NCBI RefSeq assembly: GCF_934632265.1
Contig: NZ_CAKTYH010000011.1
Span: 1-30,320, forward strand
DNA: 30,320 nt
Reading direction: 5' to 3'
Source: an uncultured Senegalimassilia sp.
GTDB taxonomy: Bacteria > Actinomycetota > Coriobacteriia > Coriobacteriales > Eggerthellaceae
The translations under genes were made by a program, and so were the position numbers. How positions within the stretch are numbered: the stretch's first letter is position 1; every line of letters begins with the position of its first letter. The notes below the pieces were generated by a model. It was given only the letters and a program-made list of their open reading frames with translations, did no database searches and was not told the DNA's origin. This document shows positions 15,614-23,874 of the stretch, piece after piece.

Positions 15614-18436
15614 TTGAAACACTTGTACACGCTCCGCGCCGTTGGCCGACGCGCCGCCGCGCTTGCGCTGAGCGCGGTACTGGCCGCCACCTGCATCTCG
15701 CTGGCGCCGCTTTGCCCGGCTTCCGCCCAGGAGCAGGCCCCTGACACCTCTTCGCAATCCGAATCCCCCGAGATCAAAACCGTGCGCGTGGGCTGGCTGC
15801 TCAGCAACCAGGGCTTCCAAAACGGCATGCCCGGCGAGTACCTGTCCGGGTGGGGCTACGAGTACCTGCAAACGCTGTCCTACTACACCCCCGGCTGGAA
15901 ATACGAGTACGTCCCCGGCACCTTCCCCGAGCTTATCCAGAAGCTCAAAGACGGCGAAATCGACCTGATGCCCAACATCTCCTACTCCGCCGAGCGCGCC
16001 GAGAAGCTGCTGTTCTCGTCGAACCCTCAGGGTATGGAGCACTACTACATCTATGCGAAACCCACCGACGACGCGCTGGCAACGGGCGACCCGGCCGAGC
16101 TCAACGGCTTGACCATCGGCGCCAACCCCGACGTCATGCAAACCGAGGTGGGCAAGCAGTGGATCGAGAACCAGGGCATCAGCTGCGACTACCGTTACTA
16201 CAACAGCGGCAACGCGCTGTTCGACGCGCTTTCCTCCGGCGAAGTTGACGCCATCATCATGAACGACACTATCTCGTCAAGCGACGCCATGCCCGTGTTC
16301 TCCGTGGGCGAGAGCAACTATTACTTCGCCGTACCCAAATCGCGACAGGACCTGATGGACGACATCAACGCCGCCATGACCATGCTCAGAAGCACCAACC
16401 CGCGTTACAACGACGAGGTGAAGACCCGCTATTCCACGCGCAACAGCGGCTCGGCGGCGCTGACCGGCGGCGAGAGCGCCTGGCTTGCCGGCCACGGTAA
16501 CGCCATCACCGTCGGGTATTTGGACGACCTGCTGCCGTTCTCCAACCAGGGGCAGGACGGGCAGATCGAGGGCTCGCTTTCCGCCCTGGTCAGCACGCTG
16601 GAGGAGCAGTACGGCATCGCGGTGAACGCCGTGCCGTTCGAGTCGAACGAGGAACTCACCGACGCGCTGCGCGACGGCAGCATCGACGTGGCCATGCCCG
16701 TCAACAAGGACTATTGGCTTGCCGAGCAGGCGGGGTTCATCCAGTCGTCGGTGATGACCACCACCTCGCTTGTGGCCATCTACGCAGGCGGCAACCTTGA
16801 CGACGCGCTGAAGAACATCGCGTACCACGACCGCTCGCTGCTTGACAGCATCGACCTGCAGGTGCGCTATCCCGAGGCCACCATCACGCAATACCCCGAC
16901 GCCCATGCATGCATCGACGCCATCAAGGCGGGCAAGGCATCGTGCCTGATCATGACCGTTACCGGGCTTGACACGCTGCGCGACCAGGTCGATCTGGGGA
17001 GCCTTGTCACCTCCGAGATGCCTAAGAGCATCGCGCTTTCCTGCTGGATGCGGCAGGGCGACGCGCAGCTGCTCAGCATCGTGAACAAGGGCATCGTCAG
17101 CGCCACCGACGACATCGCGGCAAGCGCGTACTCGCATTATTCCTATTCCGACGGGCAATCCGAGTTCGCCCAGTTCGTCGAGCACAACCGCGTGGCCATC
17201 CTCACGGGCATCGGCGCGCTGCTTGTGGGCGTGATTGCCATCCTGACGTGGGCGCTGCACAGCGCGCGCGAGGCGCAACGCAGGGCGCAGGAGGCCAGCG
17301 CCGCGAAGACCGCGTTCCTTTCCCGCATGAGCCACGACATCCGCACGCCGCTCAACGGCATCTTGGGGCTTTTGGAGCTCAACGGGCAGCACCCCGACAA
17401 CGCAGTGGCGAACGCCGAGAACCGCGCGAAGGCGAAGGTGGCGGCCAACCATCTGCTCACGCTGATCAACGACATCCTGGAGATGAGCAAGATCGAGGAC
17501 CACGCCGTGGAGCTTGAGAACCTGCCGTTCAACCTGACGGACCTGTGCCGTGACATCTTCGTGCTGGGGCAGATCCGCGCCAACAGCCGCGACGTCGCGC
17601 TGACCACCAGCGGCCCGGACACCTTCGCCTACCCCGACGTGTACGGCAGCCCGCTTCACGTGCGCCGCGTGCTCCTGAACCTGGTGGAGAACTGCATCAA
17701 GTACAACAAACCCGGCGGCACCGTGCACTGCTCGGCCGAGCAGATGGACCTGGTCGGGGACAAGGTCGTCTACCGCTTCATCATCAGCGACACGGGCATC
17801 GGCATGTCGCCGGAGTTCCTCAAGCACCTGTTCGAGCCGTTCGCGCAGGCCAACGACGACGCGCGCAGCAACTACCAGGGCACGGGCATGGGCATGCCCA
17901 TCGTGAAGGCGCTCGTGAAGAACATGGGCGGCAGCATTTCCGTGGAAAGCAAGCTGGGCCGGGGCACCACGTTCACCGTGGACCTGCCTTTTGTGATCAA
18001 CCGCACGCCCGAGGCTGCGGAAGCGCCGGCTGACGCCGAGGAATGCGACATTTGCGGCATGAGCATCCTGCTGGTCGAGGACAACGAGCTGAACACCGAG
18101 ATCGCCCAGACGCTGCTGGAGAACGACGGCGCGCTGGTCACCACCGCCGTCAACGGCAGGGAGGCGCTCGAGCTGTTCCGCGCCAAGCCCGCCGGCACGT
18201 TCGACGCCATCCTCATGGACGTCATGATGCCCGAGATGAACGGCTACGAGGCCACGCGCGCCATCCGCCTGTGCGACAAGCCAGACGCCGCCGACGTGCC
18301 CATCATCGCCATGACCGCCAACGCCTTCATCGAGGACGTAGCGCGCGCCAAAGAGTCCGGCATGAACGACCACCTCTCAAAGCCGATCGAGATCGAGAAG
18401 CTGAAGAAGACGTTGGCGAAGTATCGCGTGAGGTAA
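15614..18436 (+). CDS. Hybrid sensor histidine kinase with two periplasmic-type solute-binding domains
   Basis: A 940-residue BvgS/EvgS-like hybrid kinase. A signal peptide (about residues 1-39, ending LAPLCPASAQ) is followed by two SBP_bac_3-type domains, about 54-275 and 296-515. The first opens with KTVRVGWLLSNQGFQNG and the second with NAITVGYLDDLLPFSNQG. A membrane helix spans about 527-548. HisKA follows, with SRMSHDIRTPLNGILGLLEL (His574). The ATPase domain has the N box NLVENCIKYN and the glycine boxes DTGIGM and GTGMGMPI. A C-terminal receiver carries ILLVEDNELN and ILMDVMMPEMNGYEA (Asp869). It should sense small amino-acid-like or organic ligands outside the cell. The TTG start at 15614 gives a proper signal peptide; the frame is open 77 codons upstream, but that part is not protein-like. 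No output regulator or HPt gene is adjacent. Confidence 0.9.
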   Translation: MKHLYTLRAVGRRAAALALSAVLAATCISLAPLCPASAQEQAPDTSSQSESPEIKTVRVGWLLSNQGFQNGMPGEYLSGWGYEYLQTLSYYTPGWKYEYVPGTFPELIQKLKDGEIDLMPNISYSAERAEKLLFSSNPQGMEHYYIYAKPTDDALATGDPAELNGLTIGANPDVMQTEVGKQWIENQGISCDYRYYNSGNALFDALSSGEVDAIIMNDTISSSDAMPVFSVGESNYYFAVPKSRQDLMDDINAAMTMLRSTNPRYNDEVKTRYSTRNSGSAALTGGESAWLAGHGNAITVGYLDDLLPFSNQGQDGQIEGSLSALVSTLEEQYGIAVNAVPFESNEELTDALRDGSIDVAMPVNKDYWLAEQAGFIQSSVMTTTSLVAIYAGGNLDDALKNIAYHDRSLLDSIDLQVRYPEATITQYPDAHACIDAIKAGKASCLIMTVTGLDTLRDQVDLGSLVTSEMPKSIALSCWMRQGDAQLLSIVNKGIVSATDDIAASAYSHYSYSDGQSEFAQFVEHNRVAILTGIGALLVGVIAILTWALHSAREAQRRAQEASAAKTAFLSRMSHDIRTPLNGILGLLELNGQHPDNAVANAENRAKAKVAANHLLTLINDILEMSKIEDHAVELENLPFNLTDLCRDIFVLGQIRANSRDVALTTSGPDTFAYPDVYGSPLHVRRVLLNLVENCIKYNKPGGTVHCSAEQMDLVGDKVVYRFIISDTGIGMSPEFLKHLFEPFAQANDDARSNYQGTGMGMPIVKALVKNMGGSISVESKLGRGTTFTVDLPFVINRTPEAAEAPADAEECDICGMSILLVEDNELNTEIAQTLLENDGALVTTAVNGREALELFRAKPAGTFDAILMDVMMPEMNGYEATRAIRLCDKPDAADVPIIAMTANAFIEDVARAKESGMNDHLSKPIEIEKLKKTLAKYRVR

Positions 18437-18536
18437 CGCGGTGGCGCTGGCGACGGGCGCCCCCGCGCCTCGCGACTCGCGAGCGACGGGCCGGCTGGTT
18501 GCGGCGGCCGCGTCAGACTTGCCCCCGAGGATGCAC

Positions 18537-18567
18537 GAGCCGCCGACGCCCGAGGGGCCGGCGGCTC
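18537..18567 (+). terminator. GC-rich inverted repeat after the kinase gene
   Basis: GAGCCGCCG and CGGCGGCTC are perfect 9-base arms around a 13-base loop, about 100 bases after the kinase stop. There is no T-run; high-G+C bacteria often use such structures, but the role is inferred. Confidence 0.35.
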
Positions 18568-18654
18568 GGCGGCTCGGCGGCCTGCGTGGGGCAAGCCGAG
18601 CCCGTCGCTCGGCTTCCCAACGCCCAAGTCCGACATCCCCGCTTTTAACGCAAA

Positions 18655-18731
18655 GCGGCCCCTTTCGCTTGAAGGCTTCCTTATTTGCAAGGGGTTTGGG
18701 GAAAGGAAAGCCTCCAAGCGGAAGGGGCCGC
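18655..18731. repeat. Long imperfect hairpin (about 27 bp stem)
   Basis: The outer 10 bases GCGGCCCCTT and AAGGGGCCGC are perfect. CGCTTG/CAAGCG forms a second helix, and a third, slightly mismatched helix (AAGGCTTCCTT against AAGGAAAGCC) closes a loop of about 20 bases. Arms are about 18655-18682 and 18703-18731. It may be a bidirectional terminator or a dispersed palindromic element. Confidence 0.6.
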
Positions 18732-18813
18732 AGGGAAACGGTTAGGGGCGGGGCGGGCACTGCGCGGGCGTTAAATCTGCGAAGCGCGACGACGCAAGGA
18801 CCGGCTCGCCCCC

Positions 18814-18843
18814 GCCTGGGCGCTGCGTTCGCGGCGCCCAGGC
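18814..18843 (-). terminator. Probable terminator of the molybdoenzyme operon
   Basis: GCCTGGGCGC and GCGCCCAGGC are perfect 10-base arms around a 10-base loop, 13 bases after the stop codon of the last gene of the minus-strand operon. It lacks a U-run, so termination strength is uncertain. Confidence 0.5.
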
Positions 18844-18856
18844 AAGACTCAACGGC

Positions 18857-19735
18857 CTAGTAGAACATGAACACGCTCATGCCCATGTTGTAGAAGGCCA
18901 CGCGCAGGCACACCGCGCCTACGAGCGCCGCCGCCACGGCCACGCCGCCGAACAGCTTCCAGCCGGCAGCGTCGCCCTTCTTGCGGGCCAGCACGCAGCA
19001 CACAAGCGGCACCGCCGCGCCCACGATCACGGCGCCGACCCACAAAAGCGGGGCCTGACCGCCGGCCGTCGCGGCGGCGTCCACCATCTCCTTGGTGGGC
19101 ACTGTCGGGTCGAAGTAGTATCCCACCTGCGTGAACGCGCTTCCGCTCATCTGGATGAACGCCGCATACGCCACGCTCGTCACCGCGCCGATGACGCTGC
19201 CCGCAAGCGCCGGCAGGCCAACGGCATCAAGCACATCGCCCTTCACCGCCATCACGATCGCGCACGTCGCAGGTCCCAGGATGCACGCCGCTCCCACGAT
19301 CGACAGCACCTCGAGCACGCAATCCCACACCGGGCGCGCCGCCATCATGTAGCTGTGCGCGCAAACCGCGGCCAGGACCACGCCCATCGCCACCGCCAGC
19401 ACGGCCATCCATTTGGGCACGGTGCCGCCGTCATCGGACTTGCGAGCAAGCGCGAAGTACGCCACCGCCACGATCACGAACACCACGATCGCGATCAGCT
19501 CCTGCGTGATCCCGCTGGTCAGATGACCGAATCCGTTGAAGATGCGCTCCCAGTGCTGCAGATGGAAGAACACCGCGATGCCGGACGCCGCCAGCAGCAC
19601 GCACGAAAGCACGCACAGCATCTGCTGCGACTTCTTCGCCGCTCCGCGCAAGGCCAGCACGCCCTGCGCTCCGAACACGCCGGCCGCCCAAGCCACCAGC
19701 GTCGTGAACAAAATCAAGGGCCATTGCAGTTCCAT
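18857..19735 (-). CDS. dmsC: DmsC-type quinol-oxidising membrane anchor subunit
   Basis: A 292-residue membrane protein with about eight hydrophobic helices, beginning MELQWPLILFTTLVAWAAGV and containing HWERIFNGFGHLTSGITQEL in the loop between early helices. This pattern matches DmsC, the anchor that takes electrons from menaquinol and passes them to the ferredoxin subunit of DMSO-reductase-like complexes. It is the last gene of the operon with the ferredoxin and molybdoenzyme genes, separated from the ferredoxin gene by 130 bases that contain a hairpin. It ends with FYNMGMSVFMFY. No haem-binding motif is visible, as expected for DmsC. Confidence 0.85.
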   Translation of the reverse strand: MELQWPLILFTTLVAWAAGVFGAQGVLALRGAAKKSQQMLCVLSCVLLAASGIAVFFHLQHWERIFNGFGHLTSGITQELIAIVVFVIVAVAYFALARKSDDGGTVPKWMAVLAVAMGVVLAAVCAHSYMMAARPVWDCVLEVLSIVGAACILGPATCAIVMAVKGDVLDAVGLPALAGSVIGAVTSVAYAAFIQMSGSAFTQVGYYFDPTVPTKEMVDAAATAGGQAPLLWVGAVIVGAAVPLVCCVLARKKGDAAGWKLFGGVAVAAALVGAVCLRVAFYNMGMSVFMFY

Positions 19736-19773
19736 GGCTACTCACCGCCTTCCGCGATCGAACCGAACACAAC

Positions 19774-19792
19774 GTCAGCGCAAGCCGCTGAC
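19774..19792. promoter_or_regulatory. Hairpin between the ferredoxin and anchor genes
   Basis: GTCAGCG and CGCTGAC are perfect 7-base arms around a 5-base loop, within the 130-base gap. On the transcribed minus strand it could lower anchor expression or stabilise the processed upstream mRNA. The T5 run at 19798-19802 lies on the plus strand, so it is not an obvious terminator for this operon. Confidence 0.4.
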
Positions 19793-19865
19793 CGGGCTTT
19801 TTCAAGGCTCGCCTCCAAGGCGGACCCGCTTTCGGGGAGCAAACAGCGTTGCGGTCTCATCGCCC

Positions 19866-20549
19866 TCACTCCTCCCCTTGCCACTGCTCGTCGCGCAAGA
19901 TGTACACGAACCCGGGCTTGTTGCCCACATCGGGCAGATGATGGATATCCGAATCCTTGTACGGCTTCACGGGGTAGTCGCAGCTCTCGCCCGTCACCTC
20001 GCCCAGCTTGATGCGCGCCTTGACCTGCGCGTCATAGGATTTGTCGCCCTCGAGCGGGGCACCGGGGGCCTCGAAGCTCTCGATGCCCTTCTCCAAGTCG
20101 CCAAAGAAGCGCGCTCGGGCGCCGCACTGCGCCACGCACTGCGGCAGCTCGCCTTGGGCCACCTTCTGCTCGCACATCGTGCACTTCTCCACCACGCGCT
20201 CCTCCTCGTTGAGGTAGCGGACGCCGTACGGGCAGGCCATCGCACAGAACTGGCAGCCGATGCACTTGGACTTGTCGATCTGCACGGTGCCGTCGGGCAG
20301 CACGTGCGACGCCTCGGTCGGGCACACCTGCACGCAAGCAGGGTTCTCGCAGTGCTGGCACTGCACCGTCAGGAAGTATGTGTACACATCCGGCCACTGG
20401 CCGCCTTCCTGGCGCGGGTTCGGGCCGATGCGCAGCACCTTGTTCCAGTAATTGCCGATGGGCACGTTGTTCACAACCTTGCAGCTGATCGAGCAGGCAA
20501 GGCAGCCGACGCATTTGTTCAGGTCGGTCAAAATCGCGTAATGCGTCAT
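19866..20549 (-). CDS. dmsB: DmsB-type ferredoxin subunit with four [4Fe-4S] clusters
   Basis: This 227-residue protein has sixteen cysteines in four cluster sets: Cys13/16/19/23, Cys64/67/72/76, Cys96/99/102/106 and Cys123/126/138/142. The first is in KCVGCLACSISCK. This is the DmsB/NrfC-type electron-transfer subunit that links the membrane anchor to the exported molybdenum enzyme. There is no signal peptide; such subunits are carried out with the TAT-tagged catalytic partner. The start has GGGGAGG 7 bases upstream and lies 3 bases after the catalytic subunit's stop, so the two are translated together. The tail after residue 150, ending in VYILRDEQWQGEE, is typical in length. Confidence 0.92.
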   Translation of the reverse strand: MTHYAILTDLNKCVGCLACSISCKVVNNVPIGNYWNKVLRIGPNPRQEGGQWPDVYTYFLTVQCQHCENPACVQVCPTEASHVLPDGTVQIDKSKCIGCQFCAMACPYGVRYLNEEERVVEKCTMCEQKVAQGELPQCVAQCGARARFFGDLEKGIESFEAPGAPLEGDKSYDAQVKARIKLGEVTGESCDYPVKPYKDSDIHHLPDVGNKPGFVYILRDEQWQGEE

Positions 20550-20552
20550 GGT

Positions 20553-23552
20553 TTACGCCTCCCCTCTGGGATCGTCGTAGTCGGGCAGCCAATCCTTCAG
20601 ACGCGGATCATCGCACGTGTGGATGATGGGCGTACCATCGTCGCCGCACGGCACGGGGTTCCCGAACGGGGAGTTCTCCGCCGTCGCCTTGTACACGCGC
20701 ACCGGGTACGCGCGCAGGTTCGACGAACCGCAGATGCGGTCCTGCGCATGGCGGTCGATCAGGCAGTTCACGCCGGAGAGCTTGAAGCCGTGATCGGCCT
20801 GCTCGAGCTCGGGGTACCACCACTGATGCTCGGCGTTCACCACGCCGGGCTCGATACCGTAGTACAGGTCCACGACCTCGCGAATCTTGTGCGTGAACGC
20901 CTCGGTGTAGGGCGTGGCCTGGTACGACGTCTCGATCCACACCCAATCGCCCTGCTCAAGCCCCAGGCGCTGCGCGTCGGCGGGGTTCATCTCCAGGCGC
21001 GGCACGGGCCACTGCTCGCGGCACCACGGCAGCTGGCGATGCTCGCTGTGGAAATAGGTGCCCTGGCGACGGCCGGTGGTCATCAGGAACGCATTGTCGT
21101 CGGTGTAGGAATCGGGCTCCAAAACCGGGCTATGCGGCGCCTCGACGAAGTGCGGGAACACTTCCTTCTCGGAGAACTTCTCGTCGGAAAACGCCATGTT
21201 CGGCGTCACATCGTCATTGTTCACGCCGTTGACTAGCCATGACTCAAGCACCGTGGACCAGATCTCCTGCTTGTGCGTGGTGGTGTTCCAACCCTGGCGC
21301 TGCTTGGGCGAAGGCGGGAAACCGCCGGAGATGTGCCCGTTGCCGATCTCGTAGCGACGGTACATGCCCCACTCCATCGGCTTTTCCACCTTGGAATCGA
21401 ACCAGCCGTTTTTCTGGAACTCCTCCTTGTAGTCCTTCCACTTCGGGATGCGGAAGTTCGCCAGGCCGACCTCGTTGCATGCGTCCACGCACGCCTCACC
21501 CTCAAGCCACTTCGCGCCGTGCTTGGTCTCGTCGAAGTACGGGACGCCCGCGGCCTTGTAAAGGCCCACGACGATCTCCAGGTCGTTCTTCGCCTCGCCG
21601 GGCGGATCGATCGCCTTCACCGTGGCGCCGAACGCGCCGGAGGAGCCCTGTGACTTGCGGATGCAGTCAAGCTCCATCCAGTGAGCCGCCGGCATGACGA
21701 TGTCGGCCACCATGTCGACCGTGGGCGTGTGCCACAGGTCGATGGAGCACCAGAAATCCAGCTTGCACAGCTGCTCGGCGTTGTAGATGGAGTTGCCCTG
21801 GTTCATGAAGTCGCCGGTCTGGCCGATGCCCACCGTCACCGGGTAAGGGTCGCCGGTGTTGATGGCGTCGTAGATCGAGGTGCAGTCCGCCCAGCCCGGC
21901 CCGCAGTCGGACCCGATCATCGGGAAGCGATCGGCACCCAAGATCTTGCTGGAATCGTACTTCGGGATCTCCTTGGAGTCGCCGTTGCACATTGCCAGGT
22001 CGAAGTACGGCCAACCGGGCGTGGAGCCGCGCATGCCGCCGGGCACGTCCATGTTGCCCGTGATGCCGCACACCAGGTCGCAGGCGCGCTGGTTCTGCAC
22101 GGAGTTGCATGCGTGCTCGGGCGCGAGCATGTACTGGATGCCGCCGTTGCCATAGCCGGTCGACGGGTCCACGCGCGTTGCGTAGGCGATGGCGGCTTCC
22201 TTCAGCGTCTCGGCCGCGACGCCCGTGATCTGCGAGGCCTTTTCAGGCGTGTAATCGGCCAGGAAGTCGATGTAGTGCTCCCACACGGTGCGCACGTGCA
22301 CCTTCGTACCGTCCTTGAGCGTGACCTCGTGGCCCCCCTTCTCCGTGTACAGCGCCGGGTACAGCCCGTCGGGGAACGGCGTGTAGTCCAGCACGAAGCC
22401 CTGCGTCTGGCCCGTGGCGTCCAGGCCGGGCTGCTTGGCCTCGCGGCCTGCGGTGGCCGGTTGCCAATCTTCGCCTTCCCAACCCGGGTTGTCGGCGGTG
22501 GTGTCGTAGTAGGACAGCTCGCCCGTCATCTCGTTGAGCACCATGAAGCGGCCCGACGATCCGTCTTCCTTGATGTCGGACTCCTTCAGAAGGCGCGTCT
22601 TGATCTTCTTCGACTGCTGCGTGGAAGCGCATTCGGTGGGCTTGAACGACTCCTCCTCGACCACCAGCATGGGCGCGTTCATCCATTTACGCACGTACAT
22701 GTCGTCGTACAAGTCGTTCTCGATGATCACCTGGGCCCAGCAGTTGGCCACCGCGCCGTCGGTGCCCGGACGCAGGTTCACCCAGATGTCGGCCTCCTTG
22801 CCCAGGTTGGTCTGGCGCGGGTCCACGATGATGTGCTTGTCGGCGCGGGTGGCCACGTCGACGGTGGTGCGGCAGCTATCGTCGTAGTTGGACAGCTCCG
22901 ATGCGCCGCCCCACTGCACGAACACGTGCGGACGGCCGACCACTTCCATCCAGCTGTACGCGTTGGATGCGTCAAGGCTGGTGGCATAGAAGCGCGGGCC
23001 CTTGCAGATCTCGTTGGCCTGGATGCCGTTGGGGCTGCCGAAGCACTGCTTGAGGCTGCCATAGGGGCCCATGGCCCAGATGCGGCTGGTGCCGCCCATG
23101 AAGATGCAGGTTTCCTTACCGTATTTGTCCTGCTTCTCGTGAATGGCGTCGACCGTTGCCTTGTAGGCCTCGTCCCAGGTGATGCGCTCCCATCCCGGGT
23201 CCTCCCCCTTGGGGTTCGTGCGCCGCAGCGGGTAGCGAAGGCGCGTGGGGTGATAGGCCGCCTGCAGGCTGGCCTGGCCCTTGGCGCAGTGGTTGCCCGC
23301 AGACTGGAACGCGCTCTCGTCGCCCTCCGACTTGATGACGCGTCCATCCTGGACCGTCACCCATACGCCGCATTCCATCTTGCCGCAGCCGCGGCACGCC
23401 GAACGGATGCGCTTGACCCCGCCGGCTTTCGACGTGGCCTCCTCCTTGGTTTCGGCTAGGGCTTCTCCCCCGATTCCGGCGACGCCGAGCGCAGCGGCAG
23501 AAGCTGCCGCCATCTTCGTGAACGCTCGACGCGTCATGTTGAACTTGCCCAT
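20553..23552 (-). CDS. TAT-exported molybdopterin (bis-MGD) oxidoreductase, catalytic subunit
   Basis: A 999-residue protein with a twin-arginine signal (NMTRRAFTKMAAASAAALGV). The N-terminal [4Fe-4S] site is Cys53, Cys56, Cys61 and Cys89 (ACRGCGKMECG, then NHCAKG). Further on are the usual bis-MGD-binding parts, including SPNGIQANEICKGPRFYA and, near the C-terminus, the dinucleotide-binding region. Cys183 in NEICKGP aligns by pattern with the metal-ligand Cys/Sec of NapA and formate dehydrogenases, not with the Ser of DMSO reductase. Partners are DmsB- and DmsC-like. I chose the ATG at 23552; an ATG five codons upstream overlaps the GGAGG ribosome site. The substrate is unknown. Eggerthellaceae encode many such paralogues, including catechol dehydroxylases of about this length, so an aromatic or other organic substrate is possible. 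Confidence 0.85.
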   Translation of the reverse strand: MGKFNMTRRAFTKMAAASAAALGVAGIGGEALAETKEEATSKAGGVKRIRSACRGCGKMECGVWVTVQDGRVIKSEGDESAFQSAGNHCAKGQASLQAAYHPTRLRYPLRRTNPKGEDPGWERITWDEAYKATVDAIHEKQDKYGKETCIFMGGTSRIWAMGPYGSLKQCFGSPNGIQANEICKGPRFYATSLDASNAYSWMEVVGRPHVFVQWGGASELSNYDDSCRTTVDVATRADKHIIVDPRQTNLGKEADIWVNLRPGTDGAVANCWAQVIIENDLYDDMYVRKWMNAPMLVVEEESFKPTECASTQQSKKIKTRLLKESDIKEDGSSGRFMVLNEMTGELSYYDTTADNPGWEGEDWQPATAGREAKQPGLDATGQTQGFVLDYTPFPDGLYPALYTEKGGHEVTLKDGTKVHVRTVWEHYIDFLADYTPEKASQITGVAAETLKEAAIAYATRVDPSTGYGNGGIQYMLAPEHACNSVQNQRACDLVCGITGNMDVPGGMRGSTPGWPYFDLAMCNGDSKEIPKYDSSKILGADRFPMIGSDCGPGWADCTSIYDAINTGDPYPVTVGIGQTGDFMNQGNSIYNAEQLCKLDFWCSIDLWHTPTVDMVADIVMPAAHWMELDCIRKSQGSSGAFGATVKAIDPPGEAKNDLEIVVGLYKAAGVPYFDETKHGAKWLEGEACVDACNEVGLANFRIPKWKDYKEEFQKNGWFDSKVEKPMEWGMYRRYEIGNGHISGGFPPSPKQRQGWNTTTHKQEIWSTVLESWLVNGVNNDDVTPNMAFSDEKFSEKEVFPHFVEAPHSPVLEPDSYTDDNAFLMTTGRRQGTYFHSEHRQLPWCREQWPVPRLEMNPADAQRLGLEQGDWVWIETSYQATPYTEAFTHKIREVVDLYYGIEPGVVNAEHQWWYPELEQADHGFKLSGVNCLIDRHAQDRICGSSNLRAYPVRVYKATAENSPFGNPVPCGDDGTPIIHTCDDPRLKDWLPDYDDPRGEA

Positions 23553-23614
23553 TCCTCCTCCTTTCATCGGTTACGAAGATGCCTTCACAATATGTCCACA
23601 ATCAGGGAAGAGGT

Positions 23615-23662
23615 ATCGGGCGCAGTGCCCATTTCGCCCCAAGGGCGCATCGGGCGCTGAGC
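23615..23662. promoter_or_regulatory. Direct repeat pair, candidate regulator sites
   Basis: ATCGGGCGCAGTGC (23615-23628) and ATCGGGCGCTGAGC (23649-23662) match at 12 of 14 positions and are 34 bases apart, close to three helical turns. They lie upstream of the molybdoenzyme start. Confidence 0.4.
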
Positions 23663-23672
23663 ACGATAGCCT

Positions 23673-23700
23673 TTGACCTGGGGAAATGTAGTGTTATTTT
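23673..23700 (+). promoter_or_regulatory. Possible promoter of the membrane-LuxR gene
   Basis: TTGACC (23673-23678) and TATTTT (23695-23700) are 16 bases apart. Transcription would start near 23707 and give a leader of about 168 bases. Confidence 0.4.
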
Positions 23701-23747
23701 CTATCTAGGATAATTTAATCGACATCGAGGCGCTGCCGCGCGATACG

Positions 23748-23770
23748 CCGTTCCGCGCCTTCGGGAACGG
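23748..23770 (+). promoter_or_regulatory. Hairpin in the leader of the membrane-LuxR gene
   Basis: CCGTTCC and GGAACGG are perfect 7-base arms around a 9-base loop. Without a T-run it is more likely a leader structure or operator than a terminator. Confidence 0.35.
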
Positions 23771-23874
23771 TGCGGGTAGAATGGAGGGCATCTGATCGTA
23801 TCGCTGGGGGGCGACGATGCAGCTAGGGCGCAGGGAGCGCGAACGCCGCAGCGCATGATCTAGAGAGGGGAATC

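Larger units (their letters stand above)
18437..18856. other. 420-base convergent intergenic region with three hairpins
   Basis: This GC-rich stretch lies between the kinase (plus) and the membrane-anchor gene (minus). I see no coding region. Its content is three inverted repeats, listed separately, which probably end transcription from both sides. Confidence 0.6.
23553..23874. promoter_or_regulatory. Divergent control region between molybdoenzyme operon and membrane-LuxR gene
   Basis: This 322-base gap carries an AT-rich block at about 23683-23720, unusual in the surrounding GC-rich DNA, a pair of direct repeats, a probable plus-strand promoter and a hairpin, all listed separately. It is the likely target of the adjacent regulator. 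Confidence 0.6.

Noticed and set aside
16277..18373. Long open frame (698 codons) on the minus strand opposite the kinase gene
   Set aside because: High-G+C codon bias keeps antisense frames open. The translation is His/Val/Gly/Arg-rich without domain signals, and the plus-strand kinase is unambiguous.
18437..18856. Several overlapping frames in the convergent gap after the kinase
   Set aside because: They are Arg/Pro/Ala-rich on both strands and coincide with inverted repeats, as expected for non-coding GC-rich DNA.
19536..21236. Plus-strand frame (566 codons) spanning the ferredoxin and anchor genes
   Set aside because: It crosses the 130-base gap between two well-supported minus-strand genes and shows no domain pattern.
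21681..23459. Long plus-strand frame (592 codons) opposite the molybdoenzyme gene
   Set aside because: It is an antisense shadow with composition typical of such frames; the minus strand carries clear Fe-S and molybdopterin motifs.
20553..23552. Firm naming as DMSO reductase DmsA
   Set aside because: The partners are Dms-like, but the probable metal ligand is Cys rather than Ser, and Eggerthellaceae have many paralogues with other substrates.
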